From: Limnephilus marmoratus
Lineage: Eukaryota > Arthropoda > Insecta > Trichoptera > Limnephilidae
NCBI GenBank assembly: GCA_917880885.1
Contig: OU862918.1
Span: forward strand, 434,001-498,000
Reading direction: 5' to 3'
DNA length: 64,000 bases
In this document: positions 21,504 through 31,217 of the stretch, piece by piece
Numbering within the stretch: the first letter of the stretch is position 1
How the letters are laid out: every line of letters starts with the position of its first letter
The notes under the pieces: generated by a model
The model's input: the letters and a program-made list of their open reading frames with translations, nothing else
Databases searched by the model: none
What the model was told of the DNA's origin: nothing
Program-made: the position numbers and the translations under genes

Positions 21504-22636
21504 TTTTTTGGCCTCTTCATGTAGAAATTTGGTGGGGGCTTGGAGAGATCCACCTGAGGTCTGACATCGCTTGGGTTTTGTAACCTTTCCATGTCGTGTC
21601 TTGATTTCTTGAAAATATTGCGCAGTTCGTCGCGTGGAGGAGAGCGGTCCCTAGAGTGATGTCTCTTGGAAGTTCGGGGTTCCTTGGATTCCAGAAACTT
21701 CGCTTGCTTGAAACAAGTAGTGGCCAGATGGCCTACTTTTTTGCAAAAAGAGCATACTTTTTTGTTGTCGAATTCTGGTTTTAAACCAGACGAACGGCTT
21801 GGCACAACTACATTATTAGACACATTCTTTATGTTCTTCCTATCCTGGTATGATTCCAGAAGGAGACAGACTTCGTTAAGCTGGGCCAGGGATGCAATTT
21901 TCTGCGAGGTGATGATGTTCTCGTATTTGCTTAAAAGGCCATCAGTTATGACTGGTAATAGTTCAGCTTCCGAAACGGGATGTGAAAGCTTGATGTTAAT
22001 GGATTCAGCCCTTTCTATGAATGTTGCTACAGGTTCATTTACCAGTTGTTTAATAGATAGTAAAGATAATTTGATCCTGTGCTGGGCTTCTGTTTTTCCG
22101 AAGCTCGAGATTAGGGCAGATCTGAGTTTATTCCAATCTTTGCATTTAGTTTTTTGGATGCGGTGCCAGGGTATCAATTCTGGGGAGATGAGTTCTATGA
22201 AGTTTTTTCGTAGAATCTCGAATGGGATATTTTTGATTGTAGCCGTTTCTTCGATACGGTCGATGAAATCCAGTACATCGGAGACGCCATTATATTTGAC
22301 TTTCCAAGAGGATAAATCGTAAGTTTTATCTTGTGTCAAGGTGGGTGCGATGTCCTGTTTTATCATTACTTGCGGCATAGGTTCTTTGTTAGGAACAAGA
22401 TTATCCAAAACTTGCATAGCCAAGCGTGAATTATTTTCGCTTGATGGGGCGAGGTTTATTTTCTTAATATACTTTTTGTTAAATAAAAGTGCATAAGCCT
22501 TTAATGTAGATTTAGATTTGCTAGATGGCGAGAGTCCTCTATCCTTTAAAGCAGTTTGTAAGTGAGTTTTGGATAAACTGAGCACGTTGGGAATGATACC
22601 CAAATTGGATGATGCCATAGCTTGATTGTTTTCCAT
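21500..22636 (-). CDS. gag: Gypsy Gag protein
   Basis: I chose the Met at 22636 (378 codons) because the 78 codons upstream lie in leader-like sequence; the frame stays open back to 22870. The N-terminal 60 residues contain a SAP-like helix pair (LSKTHLQTALKDRGLSP). The centre is the usual Gypsy capsid region (WNKLRSALISSFG, SLLSIKQ). Near the C terminus is one CCHC zinc knuckle, CSFCKKVGHLATTC, followed by a basic arginine-rich tail. Gag forms the particle that packages the RNA. The stop codon TAA (21502-21500) immediately follows a slippery heptamer, so Pol is made as a Gag-Pol fusion. Confidence 0.9.
   Translation of the reverse strand: MENNQAMASSNLGIIPNVLSLSKTHLQTALKDRGLSPSSKSKSTLKAYALLFNKKYIKKINLAPSSENNSRLAMQVLDNLVPNKEPMPQVMIKQDIAPTLTQDKTYDLSSWKVKYNGVSDVLDFIDRIEETATIKNIPFEILRKNFIELISPELIPWHRIQKTKCKDWNKLRSALISSFGKTEAQHRIKLSLLSIKQLVNEPVATFIERAESINIKLSHPVSEAELLPVITDGLLSKYENIITSQKIASLAQLNEVCLLLESYQDRKNIKNVSNNVVVPSRSSGLKPEFDNKKVCSFCKKVGHLATTCFKQAKFLESKEPRTSKRHHSRDRSPPRDELRNIFKKSRHDMERLQNPSDVRPQVDLSKPPPNFYMKRPKN
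21503..21509 (-). promoter_or_regulatory. -1 ribosomal frameshift site, A AAA AAC
   Basis: On the minus strand the gag frame reads CCA AAA AAC TAA. The heptamer AAAAAAC is a canonical X XXY YYZ slippery site in the correct phase, one codon before the gag stop. After a -1 slip the next codon is CTA of the open pol frame. A possible 7-bp stem (CCATTCT/AGAATGG) lies about 22 nt downstream, farther than the usual 5-9 nt spacer, so the stimulatory structure is unproven. Confidence 0.8.
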
Positions 22637-22870
22637 TGTGAGTTTCCCGGGAGGTGAAAAAATTTTGCCAGGAATTTCCTTTAGCAAACGCAAAATTAAT
22701 TTTGTGAGACACTTTTCACTTGGTAACCACTGGTTGACACTTCTAACATAGTTATAGAAAACTGTATTCCATACTACAATTTGGTATACATGACACCAGA
22801 ATTCATGGTCAAGGTGGAAAAAAAAATTGGCGTGGACTGACCTTAGGGGAAACACTTTTTTATTTTTCAC

Positions 22871-23885
22871 AAAGCACTTTTGGAAATTCGGTGAAATTCA
22901 CAAGTATTAAACTGATTTTTCAAAAAATTGGCCAGGACTGGCCTTTAGAAAACGGCTTTTTAAATTTTCACAAAGCACTTTGCACTGAGAGGGGCACTAA
23001 AATTCACAAAAGGCACTCTTCTGGCAAATAGGAACAAACTTCCGGATGAAAATAATTGAATATGGGATTTGATACGTCAACCACATTGAAATTGTTTTAT
23101 TTATTCATGGAACCAATCATTGATTTTATTATATTATTTCACTTTCCTTTATGTAGGGAAAAAAACACAATTCACTTTACACTTATGCTGAAAAAAAACG
23201 GTACCTATAATGTAGAATAGGAAAAAAAGTCATTATTTTGTCCATTTAGTGTAATATAAATTGTACTAATTTAATAGACACAAGTGGGCCAATTGGTATA
23301 TTGTGCAAAACAACAAAAAAACGTCAGTCCGAAATTTTTGATTAAAGGAATTCGCACAATAAACTGGGATTCCAGCATCAAGTTTGTAATAATCATTTCC
23401 GTTGCTAGCCGGTTTAGTTATAAAAGGGCGTTCTGATTAAAAAAGTGCTGCATAGCAACAGATAATCATTTGTTCCGACGGGTTTTTTCGTTGGAATTTG
23501 GCGCGGGAACAGTTGCGCGCGCAGTCCGGAGACTAGGTATTTGCTGCGTTAATATTTGCCGTTTGCATAGGCGCGAAAGCTGTTGCGGACCGGTGTTTGT
23601 GGCGCGTGCGCAGTCAGATTCGCGGTTTAAATTTTGGGCGACCTTCTACTTGCTTCTAAAATGGCTACCTTTAAAATGCGGCGTGATTCTACCCATATGT
23701 TTCTGTGGTTTTTTCACAGAAATTCCTGTACACTGGATGTAGAATAACAAGTTATAATTAATGTTCACAAAACAATTCCTGTGCAGGGAGAATTTCGACC
23801 AGTTGCATCCAGCAAAACGATCGGGACAGAGGGAGAAAAGAAAGAGAAAAAAAAAAATTCCGAGGCCCCACGCTGTGGCGACAGT
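22871..23885 (-). other. 5' leader of inner Gypsy
   Basis: A roughly 1-kb (1.25 kb to the chosen gag Met) untranslated leader between the 5' LTR and gag, with short direct repeats (ATTTTTCACAAAGCACTTT near 22862 and 22968). The putative primer-binding site is at its 5' edge (23884 downward). Confidence 0.6.
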
Positions 23886-24674
23886 TGTTATGGGCAGAAC
23901 GCATAACTGCTCTACAATATGTCCCCAGGCCAGCTCACGGTAGAGACAAAGTACCCTCTATCTCAGAGGGCAGGTCGCACGAATGCGTCGGGATCTCTCT
24001 CTCTCTCTCCTTCTCTCTCCCACAATCGTCTGGGAATACTCACTGGGGAAAGGCTCCTGCCGAGGCAGATTAACAACAGGATGTAATTAATAGACTCATG
24101 TATTGTAAATTCAAACACAGTACAAGGGTTATTACAGCACAATTCAATTCAAGAGATGCATGTTACACAAACCTAGCTATCGAGTTTATATCTCATGATC
24201 CCTGTCAACGAAACTTTCTGAGTGGTGGCTTTACGCGAGAGTTCAAACAGTCTATCGTTACGGACACATTAAAGAGGGTAAATCAGAGGACAGCTTACAT
24301 GGTGATTGAAGAATCCTTCGGCTCTCGGGTTCAGCAGGGCTCATCCCGAGTCTAGGACAGGTCCCGAAGTTCACAGGCATGGTAGAACACCAGCGCTAAC
24401 ACTCGTATGTACTTTAATTACATCGCAGATGTTACTGCGTTTAATTTGATCGGGCTAGTTAGCCGCGAACTGTATAGTTCGCGGAGGAGTGTCACGTGCG
24501 CCTGAGACGGCTTGTACTACTCGACTGGGGGCGGCGCGGCGGAGCGTGCCGGAATGCCGAGGGGAGAGGAGGTAGGTAACAGGAAACAGCGGGGAGCAAC
24601 GAGTTGTTGCCCGCAGCGGTTTGTTTAGGGACTCGCGTTGGCGCTCCCTGTTGCTCTAAAAACGTACCATAACA
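23886..24674 (-). repeat. 5' LTR of inner Gypsy
   Basis: 789 bp, with the same features as the copy at 13494-14282. On the minus strand it starts at 24674 and ends at 23886. Confidence 0.93.
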
Positions 24675-25260
24675 ATTAATACAAAACATGATACATGAGT
24701 AAACAGTTTCAGTGTGAATAACAAAATGTAGTGCGTAATATCCGGGCAGTAGTAGTAGTAAAAATATTGTAAAAGGGAGATTTTTCTCAGTTTCATGAAC
24801 AGAGCCTGGGCCCTGCTTGATACACTCTTGACATGCGCCAGGAAAGATGAAGAGCGATCCAAGTTAACGCCTATATCTGGTATCTTGCATTTTCCACAAA
24901 GCGGATGTTGGAGTCTCCCATTTTTATAGTAGGATTTCTTCCTCTGTCGAGGAAGCCCTTTATAAGGAGACCCATGGTCTTTTGGGGAGCGAAATTCAGC
25001 CTGTTTCTCTTACCCCACTCAAGAATTACTCTCAAACCTTCTTCAGCTTACTTTCAACCTCTCTCCTGCTGTTCCCCGAGACCAGTAATAATTTGTCATC
25101 AGCGTAGTCGACCGAGATACATCCTTCAGACAAGGGCAGCCTGGAGGAATCGTCAAAGAGTATATTCCAAAATTCCGGGCCAAGGACCGAGCCTTGTGGG
25201 CAACCCATGTTCACTTCCCGGTTAATGGTGATATCACCATATGTTAAGGAGATACTTCTG
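24675..25260 (-). pseudogene. R1-clade RT fragment (copy 1), palm and thumb
   Basis: Reading leftward, the frame gives NMGCPQGSVLGPEFWNIL (RT motif B region) and DYADDKLLLVSG (YADD active site) within 25032-25289. Then, in another frame, DRSSSFLAHVKSVSSRAQAL (24780-24862). It parallels the ORF of copy 2 closely. The sequence diverges from the R1 frame at about 24768, so the C-terminal zinc-knuckle region is missing. Frameshifts make it nonfunctional. Confidence 0.7.
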
Positions 25261-25718
25261 TTATTATTATTATTATTCAGTGCCGGCAACCCGGGCGTTT
25301 ATTTATTATTAGTTATGTACAACATGATTTATTTTTCCTTACCCTCCTCACTAGACTAAAGTCTGTTCTGAGGCTGGTAACTAACAATTTCTAATTACAT
25401 AAAAACAAATAAGTGGTAAAAAAAAGAAAAAAAGAAACATATATATTATAGTAAAAATAATAATAATAAAATAAGAGGAAAATCAGAATTTAAAAACAGA
25501 GTAGAAAATAGAAAATATATAATATTAGATATTTTCGACATTTTATTAGTGTGACATCTAACGGATCTGCCGGATCTGCCCTGATGATGGACACTGCAAC
25601 GATGTCCGAAACGTTGGCTAAAGAAGGAGGTAGCGCAACACGGCACAACACCCCAAAAACATATAACGAAAATGCTTTTGGCCGTGAAAATCTTAAAACT
25701 TACCCAATATTAGATATT
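25261..25718. mobile_element. Insertions within R1 copy 1: LINE-tail segment and a hammerhead-bearing Penelope-type piece
   Basis: R1 coding sequence is interrupted here, between the DYLNN and SISLTYGD segments. The left part (25261-25520) starts with (TTA)n and contains CCTCCTCACTAG...CTGTTCTGAGG, the reverse complement of a motif at 9578-9612. The right part (25534-25705) is flanked by 13-bp direct repeats AATATTAGATATT (25521-25533 and 25706-25718) and holds a hammerhead-ribozyme core. Exact borders of the left part are unresolved. Confidence 0.5.
25581..25612 (+). ncRNA. Hammerhead ribozyme core motif
   Basis: CTGATGA (25581-25587), stem II GGACA/TGTCC (25589-25593 and 25603-25607) and GAAAC (25608-25612) match the conserved hammerhead core. 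AACG upstream (about 25559) can pair with CGTT after the core. A clear GUC cleavage triplet was not identified, so activity is uncertain. Hammerheads with similar sequence are known from the terminal repeats of Penelope-like elements. Confidence 0.55.
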
Positions 25719-26104
25719 GTTGTTGAGATAGTCAGAGACTATCTTAAACAACTTACGAGGGCAGTTACGGTTTTTTATTTTCGATAGTATCATCGGCCAC
25801 CACGCATGATCGAAGGCACCAGTGATGTCTAAGAAGACTACAATCACGTACCTCTTTGGACAGACCCTCCCCATTCAAGCGCAAACTTGATGGCGTGCTC
25901 CGTGGATTTACCCGGGACAAAGCCAAATTGACAGTCGTCGTCCGCTGGAGACAGGGTTTGGTGTAGGCGGTTCCGTATAATTTTTTCTAGAATCTTCCCC
26001 AGAACAGGAAGCAGCGTAATAGGTCTATAAGCCTTGATATCCGTTTTTGGCTTATCGTTGCCCTTGGGTATAATACGGAGCACCCCTTTCTTCCACTCTG
26101 TATC
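25719..26104 (-). pseudogene. R1-clade RT fragment (copy 1), fingers region
   Basis: Reading leftward from 26104: EWKKGVLRIIPKGNDK, KAYRPITLLPVLGKI and QFGFVPGKSTEHA (RT motifs 1-2). After a frameshift near 25845, FLDITGAFDHAWW (motif A, first catalytic Asp) follows. The order and sequence are those of R1-clade reverse transcriptases. The fragment begins abruptly at the junction sequence TATAATATTACC, consistent with 5' truncation during insertion. Confidence 0.75.
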
Positions 26105-26116
26105 TATAATATTACC

Positions 26117-27156
26117 AGTGGAGGTAATCCACCTCTTACCCGCCCTGGTATAAGTAACTGATGGTTACTCCTTCAAGGCTCTCGCAAGATTCTAATTTTT
26201 TTTGTCAAACGAAGCTACATTTATTTATTTTGAACGAATCTAGACCTCCAGTGTCCATGCATACGTTGTTAGTAAGCAGTATGCAAGTGCTTAACAGGAA
26301 AAACAAAATGCAAAAAATAGGTTAGTAAGACAAAGATAAATTAAACAGGGCAAAAGAAAAACTCATTCATGAGGCTCCATGAGGCGGCATTGCATCTGTA
26401 AAAATCCGCAAGCACCTGCATAAAATAGAGACCATAAGTAATACAATAAATCTCAAATCAATTGGAAAGTACCAACAAAAAATGTGAATGGCTTTCGGTC
26501 TGATCATAAACTACACTTAGCTTCCGTGTCCCTTAGCCAACCACTCAGTGAAGCCTCAAAGAATGTTAACTGAATATTTGGGGTAAAATACCCGAAGACT
26601 AAAAGAAAATACAGCGTTGGGTAGTCAGAGGCAGGACAAAGGATAGTCAAGGTCCTCTGATCAAGCCTCAAGCCTGCACATGTCATTGGGGGAGGCGCAG
26701 ATGATTTGAGAAGGATCTGCAAAATTAGTAATGTAACTAAAGATGAAGCAGGGACGAGGTCCAGCACACCCCCATATGGGGATAGGGAAAAAAAATTGAG
26801 TTCAGTTCATCCAGTAAAACATTGAAACAGTTAAAGACAAACAAAACAAAACAAGGAACATGGCATAAATTAACAGGTAGTATAGTCATTATTAACAAAA
26901 CAAATCGCAAGGCAATTATATACATTTTTTAAAACATAGTGAACAAGATAATATAATAACGCAAATGTAAAATATAACACATAAATCATAATATATAAAA
27001 AAATAAATATTAATAAAATGAAAGAAATAACATATTACTGAAACACAAAACACATAAATCATAACAATTAAATCCAAGCGGTAAATGTAAAGGAATCATG
27101 AAGAGTGTCCGTGAATTCAGAAGCAAAATACACCTGGTACCTAAGTTGTTTTACAG
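26117..27156 (-). other. 3' UTR of R1-clade copy 2
   Basis: A noncoding stretch between the ORF stop and the element 3' end. Its terminal about 200 bp align with 12589-12790 of copy 1; the remainder differs between the copies. Confidence 0.55.
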
Positions 27157-28356
27157 CTACTCAGCGACTCTAAGAACAGGCCATCTCTCAACCCAAAATT
27201 TCGTGAATTTCCTCAGGCACTCAAAGTTCACCTTATTCGAGACGAGATCTGTATTCCAAGCAGGTCTCATAATAACTTGTAAACCATCAATCATTTCGTC
27301 TCGAGCATCCGTCAAAATCTCACAGTGCCACAAAATGTGCTCGGCTGTTTGGTCGGTATCACCACAAGCGCAATTGGGATGGGATGATAGAGCCAGTCTG
27401 TAAAGTCTACCTCTAAACTCCCCATGCCCAGAAAGCAATTGGGTGATATGGTGGTCCATTAAAAGATATGCCCCTTCCATTCTGATTTTAACTGATGGAA
27501 AGAAGGAGAAGGTCCATCTTCCCATATTCGATCTATCCCATCTTATCTGCCATTCACTCAGCGTTTTTATTCTCATCATCTTTAGAAGTTCAGGGAGAGG
27601 CACTGCTCCACCAGGTATTAATTCAATACCAAGGTGGTCTACAGGTCTTCCTCTTTTCAGACACTTCTTTGTCAAAACTTCCCTAATTTCTAAATCAATT
27701 GGCAAAATGCCAGCCAAAATTGGCAAAGCATCCGATGAAACTGTTCTGTAGGCTCCTGAAAGCGCCAGTAAGGGGATTCGCTGGCCCCTCTTAAGCGCTG
27801 AATGAATAAGTGAATTACCGAGTCGATGTTCCCATACATAGGCACCATATGAGACTTGTGCCACATATACGCATCTGTATAATAGACGGAGCGCAGGGAA
27901 ACGTAAACCCCATTCAGCAGTTGAGATTGTTCTCAGTTTTAAGAAGAGAGCCTGGGCCTTACTAAAAACGCTTTTAACGTGAGTCAAGAACGAGGACGAT
28001 CTGTCTAATGTAACGCCTAAATATTTAGTACTCTCTACAAAATGGATTGCAGTATCTCCCATTTTTATGAAAGGGTTTCTACCTCTACTGAGGGAGCCTT
28101 TCACAAGGAGACCCACGGTCTTATGGGGAGCAAAAGTCAGTCTGTTTTGCTTTCCCCAGTTAAGAATCATTTTCAAACCTTCTTCAACTTTATTTTCAAC
28201 TCCTTTTCTACTGTCCCCAGAGACCAAATACAATTTGTCGTCTGCGTAATCAATCGCAATAGTGCCTTCAGGTAAGGGTAACCCGGAGGAGTCATCGAAT
28301 AAAACATTCCAGAAATCCGGTGCAAGAGGAGAACCTTGGGGACAACCCATGTCCAC
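27157..28356 (-). CDS. R1-clade reverse transcriptase, C-terminal 399 codons
   Basis: The frame starts just upstream of GCPQGSPLAPDFWNVLFDD (RT motif B) and includes DYADDKLYLVSGDSRKG (YADD catalytic motif). It continues through the thumb (KYLGVTLDRSSSF) and ends with the R1-type C-terminal zinc knuckle (CACGDTDQTAEHILWHC). Fingers, motif A and the whole endonuclease are missing because of 5' truncation, so the protein would be inactive. The Met start is an artefact of truncation; the frame is open upstream to about 28400. Confidence 0.85.
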   Translation of the reverse strand: MDMGCPQGSPLAPDFWNVLFDDSSGLPLPEGTIAIDYADDKLYLVSGDSRKGVENKVEEGLKMILNWGKQNRLTFAPHKTVGLLVKGSLSRGRNPFIKMGDTAIHFVESTKYLGVTLDRSSSFLTHVKSVFSKAQALFLKLRTISTAEWGLRFPALRLLYRCVYVAQVSYGAYVWEHRLGNSLIHSALKRGQRIPLLALSGAYRTVSSDALPILAGILPIDLEIREVLTKKCLKRGRPVDHLGIELIPGGAVPLPELLKMMRIKTLSEWQIRWDRSNMGRWTFSFFPSVKIRMEGAYLLMDHHITQLLSGHGEFRGRLYRLALSSHPNCACGDTDQTAEHILWHCEILTDARDEMIDGLQVIMRPAWNTDLVSNKVNFECLRKFTKFWVERWPVLRVAE

Positions 28357-28414
28357 ATCTCTTTCAATGATGCAATCACCAAAAGAAATTATAATTTTTC
28401 TATCTTTATAATAA

Positions 28415-28505
28415 TTTATAATATTACCAATAAACTGAAGACATCGAATTTACGTTGTAATCCTATTATTGTGGGCAAGTGAGCCACTAATTAAAGAACA
28501 TTATA
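28415..28505 (+). repeat. Outer Gypsy 5' LTR, last 77 bp plus 14-bp TSD
   Basis: 28415-28428 duplicates the R1 target site; 28429-28505 matches 39751-39827 with about 5 differences. It is followed by AC and then TGGCGCAGCCG, the primer-binding site. Confidence 0.88.
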
Positions 28506-29040
28506 ACTGGCGCAGCCGTATGAGTATTGGATTATTATATTAAATTGGATTACCGAAAAGAAAAAAAAATACCGACAAAGGGGGGAGGGCTAAGTCACCC
28601 CGAGAAATTTTTTAAGGCTACCTACAGCCGAGGCGGAACATTGGAGATTATTTTTTGGTTTCTTCTGACCGAGAGAAAGGACCGGCAGAACTTAATCAAG
28701 GATATCTCTGGCTATTCCTGGAGCCACAGTCAGAGTTCTGGAGTGCCGTACTAAGGGCACTCAGAAGCAAGAGGCAGTGGTCGTTTTTGGGGCTCAGCAG
28801 AGTCTTTCCATGAAGGTGAAGTTCCAGAGTGCCGAGGGACGGCATTCGTACTAAGACAAGCTGTGCCAGTGTCGAGGAAAGGTCACTCACTCATCAAGAG
28901 GAAATATTTTGGAGACGTTGCAAGTTAAGATTTTATTTCTTTCTTGTGGAGGAATTGTCTGATTTTTGTAAATTTTTTTGGGGGTAGTATTGTTGTCGTT
29001 TGTGTAGCTATGCGTGTTATTTTTTCTCCTTATCGTGAGA
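28506..29040 (+). other. Leader of outer Gypsy with primer-binding site
   Basis: The tRNA primer-binding site begins at 28508. The rest is an untranslated leader up to the gag Met at 29041. Confidence 0.6.
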
Positions 29041-29896
29041 ATGGAATCGGCGAGAATTCCACCGTTTTCTCACATAAGCGGAGATTGGGACGTATTTCGT
29101 CTCAAATTAGAGCAGTTCCTTATATTGCGTGATGACATTACCGAGATTAAGAAAAAGGCTTATCTGATAAACTCGCTTGAAACAGACACCTTGACTCTTC
29201 TGTATAACTTATGTTTCCCGATTAAAATCACAGATGTTACATTTGAGAAATTAATTGGGTTGCTCGAAAAATATTGTGTTAAATGTAGGTCACTTTTACA
29301 AGAGCGGGAATTGTTTTTTTCAAGCTAAACAGGATCATAACGAATCAATTAGAGATTTTGCCGCCAGGCTCCGTGGTCTGGGCACGTATTGTCAATTTGG
29401 AACGAGATTGGAAGCGAATCTTTCAAGACGTTCGGTCTGGTCTCTAATCGGTCTACTCCCGGGTCCAGTATGGGTAAAATGGTTTGTTGAAGGGCCTAAG
29501 CTAAACTTTAATCAGCTAGTGGAACTAACAATAACCGCAAAAGATCCTGAGGTCGATACAACCAAGTTGAAGTTAGAAATGAATACGTTAAAGGGGTTTA
29601 AAAAATCGCCATTCCCGGCGCGCAAGCCTAGAGATCGTGCTGATAGCACCGACTCACATAGACCGGATAAACAGGTTAAAACCGTTTCATCTCAAAAGAA
29701 ATGTAATATTTGTGGAAAAACAAATCATGACACTCGTAGCTGTAAATTTAAAGAAGCAAAATGCTTTTCTTGCGCTAAATTATGCGATTTGCAAAGATTT
29801 TGTGAAAACGGGTCTGTAAAATCAGTTACGAATTGTAATAATGATAATAACATTGAGAATGTAGCATTTGTTAAAGCAATCAAAGCACAGTTGTAA
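29041..29896 (+). pseudogene. gag: Outer Gypsy gag, frameshifted
   Basis: It starts MESARIPPFSHISGDW, the typical N terminus of mag/K02A2.6-like Gag. The frame shifts near 29320 and continues to 29896 with ESIRDFAARLRGLG, then zinc-knuckle cysteines CNICGKTNHDTRSCKF and CFSC. One frameshift breaks it. Confidence 0.75.
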
Positions 29897-30497
29897 TTAA
29901 ATGGTAAATTTTTCGAAGCTATGATTGATTCAGGTTCATCAGTTTGTATTTTTCCAGAGACATTATTTTGTAAACATTTCAGTAATTTAGAATTGTCACC
30001 TGAAACACGAAAAATTTCAGGTAACGACGGGAATATGTTGTGGGTAATACAAATTTCAAGGTCGAATACAATAATCTAGTTAGGTTAATAACCTTTATCA
30101 TTGTAGCAAACGGTTCAGAACTGATTGTAGGTAGAGATTTCATGGAAACCTTTAACCTCAACATTATTTCAAAACAAAATTCTATCAATTCAGTTTCGTC
30201 GGAAAAAGATAAAATGGATAAAATTAAAAAAAAAGTCCAGAAGTTTTTGACCGAAAACTAGGACGGTTTAATAAATTCAAAATGAATTTTAAAGTGAAGA
30301 AAGATGCGAATCCTTTTTTCTGTAATGCTAGGCCGGTACCTTTTGCTATTAGAGATAAGATCGAGTGTGAATTTAAATCCATGGTGAGAGATTGTATTAT
30401 TTTGCCAGTGAAAAGCAGCGAGTATTCGTCTCCTATCGTTCCGGTGGTAAAGAAAAACGGCGAGATTCGTATTTATGTAGATTATACACGAAGTTAA
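29897..30497 (+). pseudogene. pol: Outer Gypsy protease and RT N-terminal stub
   Basis: AMIDSGSSVCIFP near 29920-29960 is the aspartic protease active site. A further segment at 30282-30497 reads NARPVPFAIRDKIE and YSSPIVPVVKKNGEIRI, the RT fingers. It ends at a stop after VDYTRS. Several stops and frameshifts separate these pieces. RT motifs A to D, including YxDD, are absent: the sequence jumps from the fingers directly to the connection domain at about 30520, a deletion of several hundred bases. Confidence 0.75.
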
Positions 30498-31217
30498 AAT
30501 CTTATTATTACTTTATCCGACTGACGTTCATCAACTTAAAAGTTTATTAGGATTTTTCAGTTTTTACCGGAATTTTATACCTAATATGTCGTCAATCCTA
30601 GAGCCACTTCATAATCTTTTAAAAAAAGATGTCAAATGGGTTTTTACTAGAGAATACGCTAACGCAGTAGATACGATAAAGAATTTGAGGAGTAAAAATA
30701 CGATTTTGACGAATTACATACCTCACCTTCCGGTTAAACTTTATACGGACGCTAGCACTTCCGGTCTAGGAGTGTGTTTAGTTCATTCATTTGCAAACGG
30801 TACGTTGCGAACTATAGCATTTGCATCTGGAAGCTTAAATAACGCGGAAAAGAAATATAGCATCTTAGATTTAGAGGCTTTAGCTATAGTGTTCGGTTTG
30901 AATAAATTTTCCAATATTTATATAGCAGAGAATTCACACTGTGCGTAGATAATTTGCCTCTGATGAGAATTCTCGGTGAGCATAAGAATATTCCAGTATG
31001 CGCGGCCAATAGATTGCAAAGATACAGAATAATTCTAGCAGGTTTTTATTATAAAACGGAATTCGTAAGATCTTGCAAGAATCAAGCGGATTTTCTGTCT
31101 CGACTACCTTTAGAAACGTCGGTCGAGGAGTTCAAAGAAGACTACGGGTCAGATTTTGTAAATTTTTTTAGCAATTGTGGGCATCTAGACGCTGTCATTC
31201 AAAGCGTAATGACTTGT
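30498..31217 (+). pseudogene. pol: Outer Gypsy RNase H region
   Basis: HQLKSLLGFFSFYRNFIP marks the RT-RNase H connection. LYTDASTSGLGVCLV and YSILDLEALAIVFGLNKF carry RNase H catalytic-type residues; the frame breaks near 30948 and resumes with NRLQRYRIILAGF. Multiple frames are needed, so it is decayed. Confidence 0.72.

Larger units (their letters stand above)
13494..24674 (-). mobile_element. Complete Ty3/Gypsy element with apparently identical LTRs, minus strand
   Basis: This 11,181-bp element has 789-bp LTRs (13494-14282 and 23886-24674) starting TGTTATG and ending CATAACA, and a 4-bp TSD ATTA (13490-13493 and 24675-24678). I saw no difference between the LTRs by eye. Minus orientation is shown by the polypurine tract (GCGCGGGGGGAAG on the minus strand, next to 14282) and by the gag and pol frames. 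The sequence after the 5' LTR, TGTCGCCACAGCGTGGGG, looks like a variant of the Lys-tRNA primer site of Osvaldo-type elements. Gag and pol are uninterrupted. About 4 kb without a credible ORF lies between pol and the 3' LTR. Confidence 0.92.
12589..26116 (-). mobile_element. R1-clade LINE copy 1, inserted in the Gypsy LTR and itself interrupted
   Basis: The element is on the minus strand, its 3' end at 12589 directly after TATAATATTACC, with no poly(A) tail. Its first about 200 bp are homologous to the 3' end of copy 2 (26117 onward): GTGGAGGT, then ATTCTAATTTTT and GACC(C/T)CCA(A/G)TGTC. It has lost the C-terminal coding part and is interrupted by an 11.2-kb Gypsy (13494-24674) and by a further insert at about 25261-25718. 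It is 5'-truncated at about 26104, where TATAATATTACC recurs (26105-26116). A GC-rich segment at 12950-13250 has no recognised domain. Confidence 0.75.
26117..28414 (-). mobile_element. R1-clade LINE copy 2, 5'-truncated, inserted at the same site as copy 1
   Basis: The 3' end on the minus strand is at 26117, directly after TATAATATTACC (26105-26116). The 5' truncation point is at about 28414, directly before TTTATAATATTACC (28415-28428) and the resumed Gypsy LTR. There is no poly(A) tail, and a 3' UTR of about 1 kb (26117-27156). The C-terminal ORF is open over 399 codons. The intact frame suggests this copy is younger than copy 1. Confidence 0.78.

Noticed and set aside
21666..22322. 218-codon plus-strand frame
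   Set aside because: Antisense shadow of the Gypsy gag gene.
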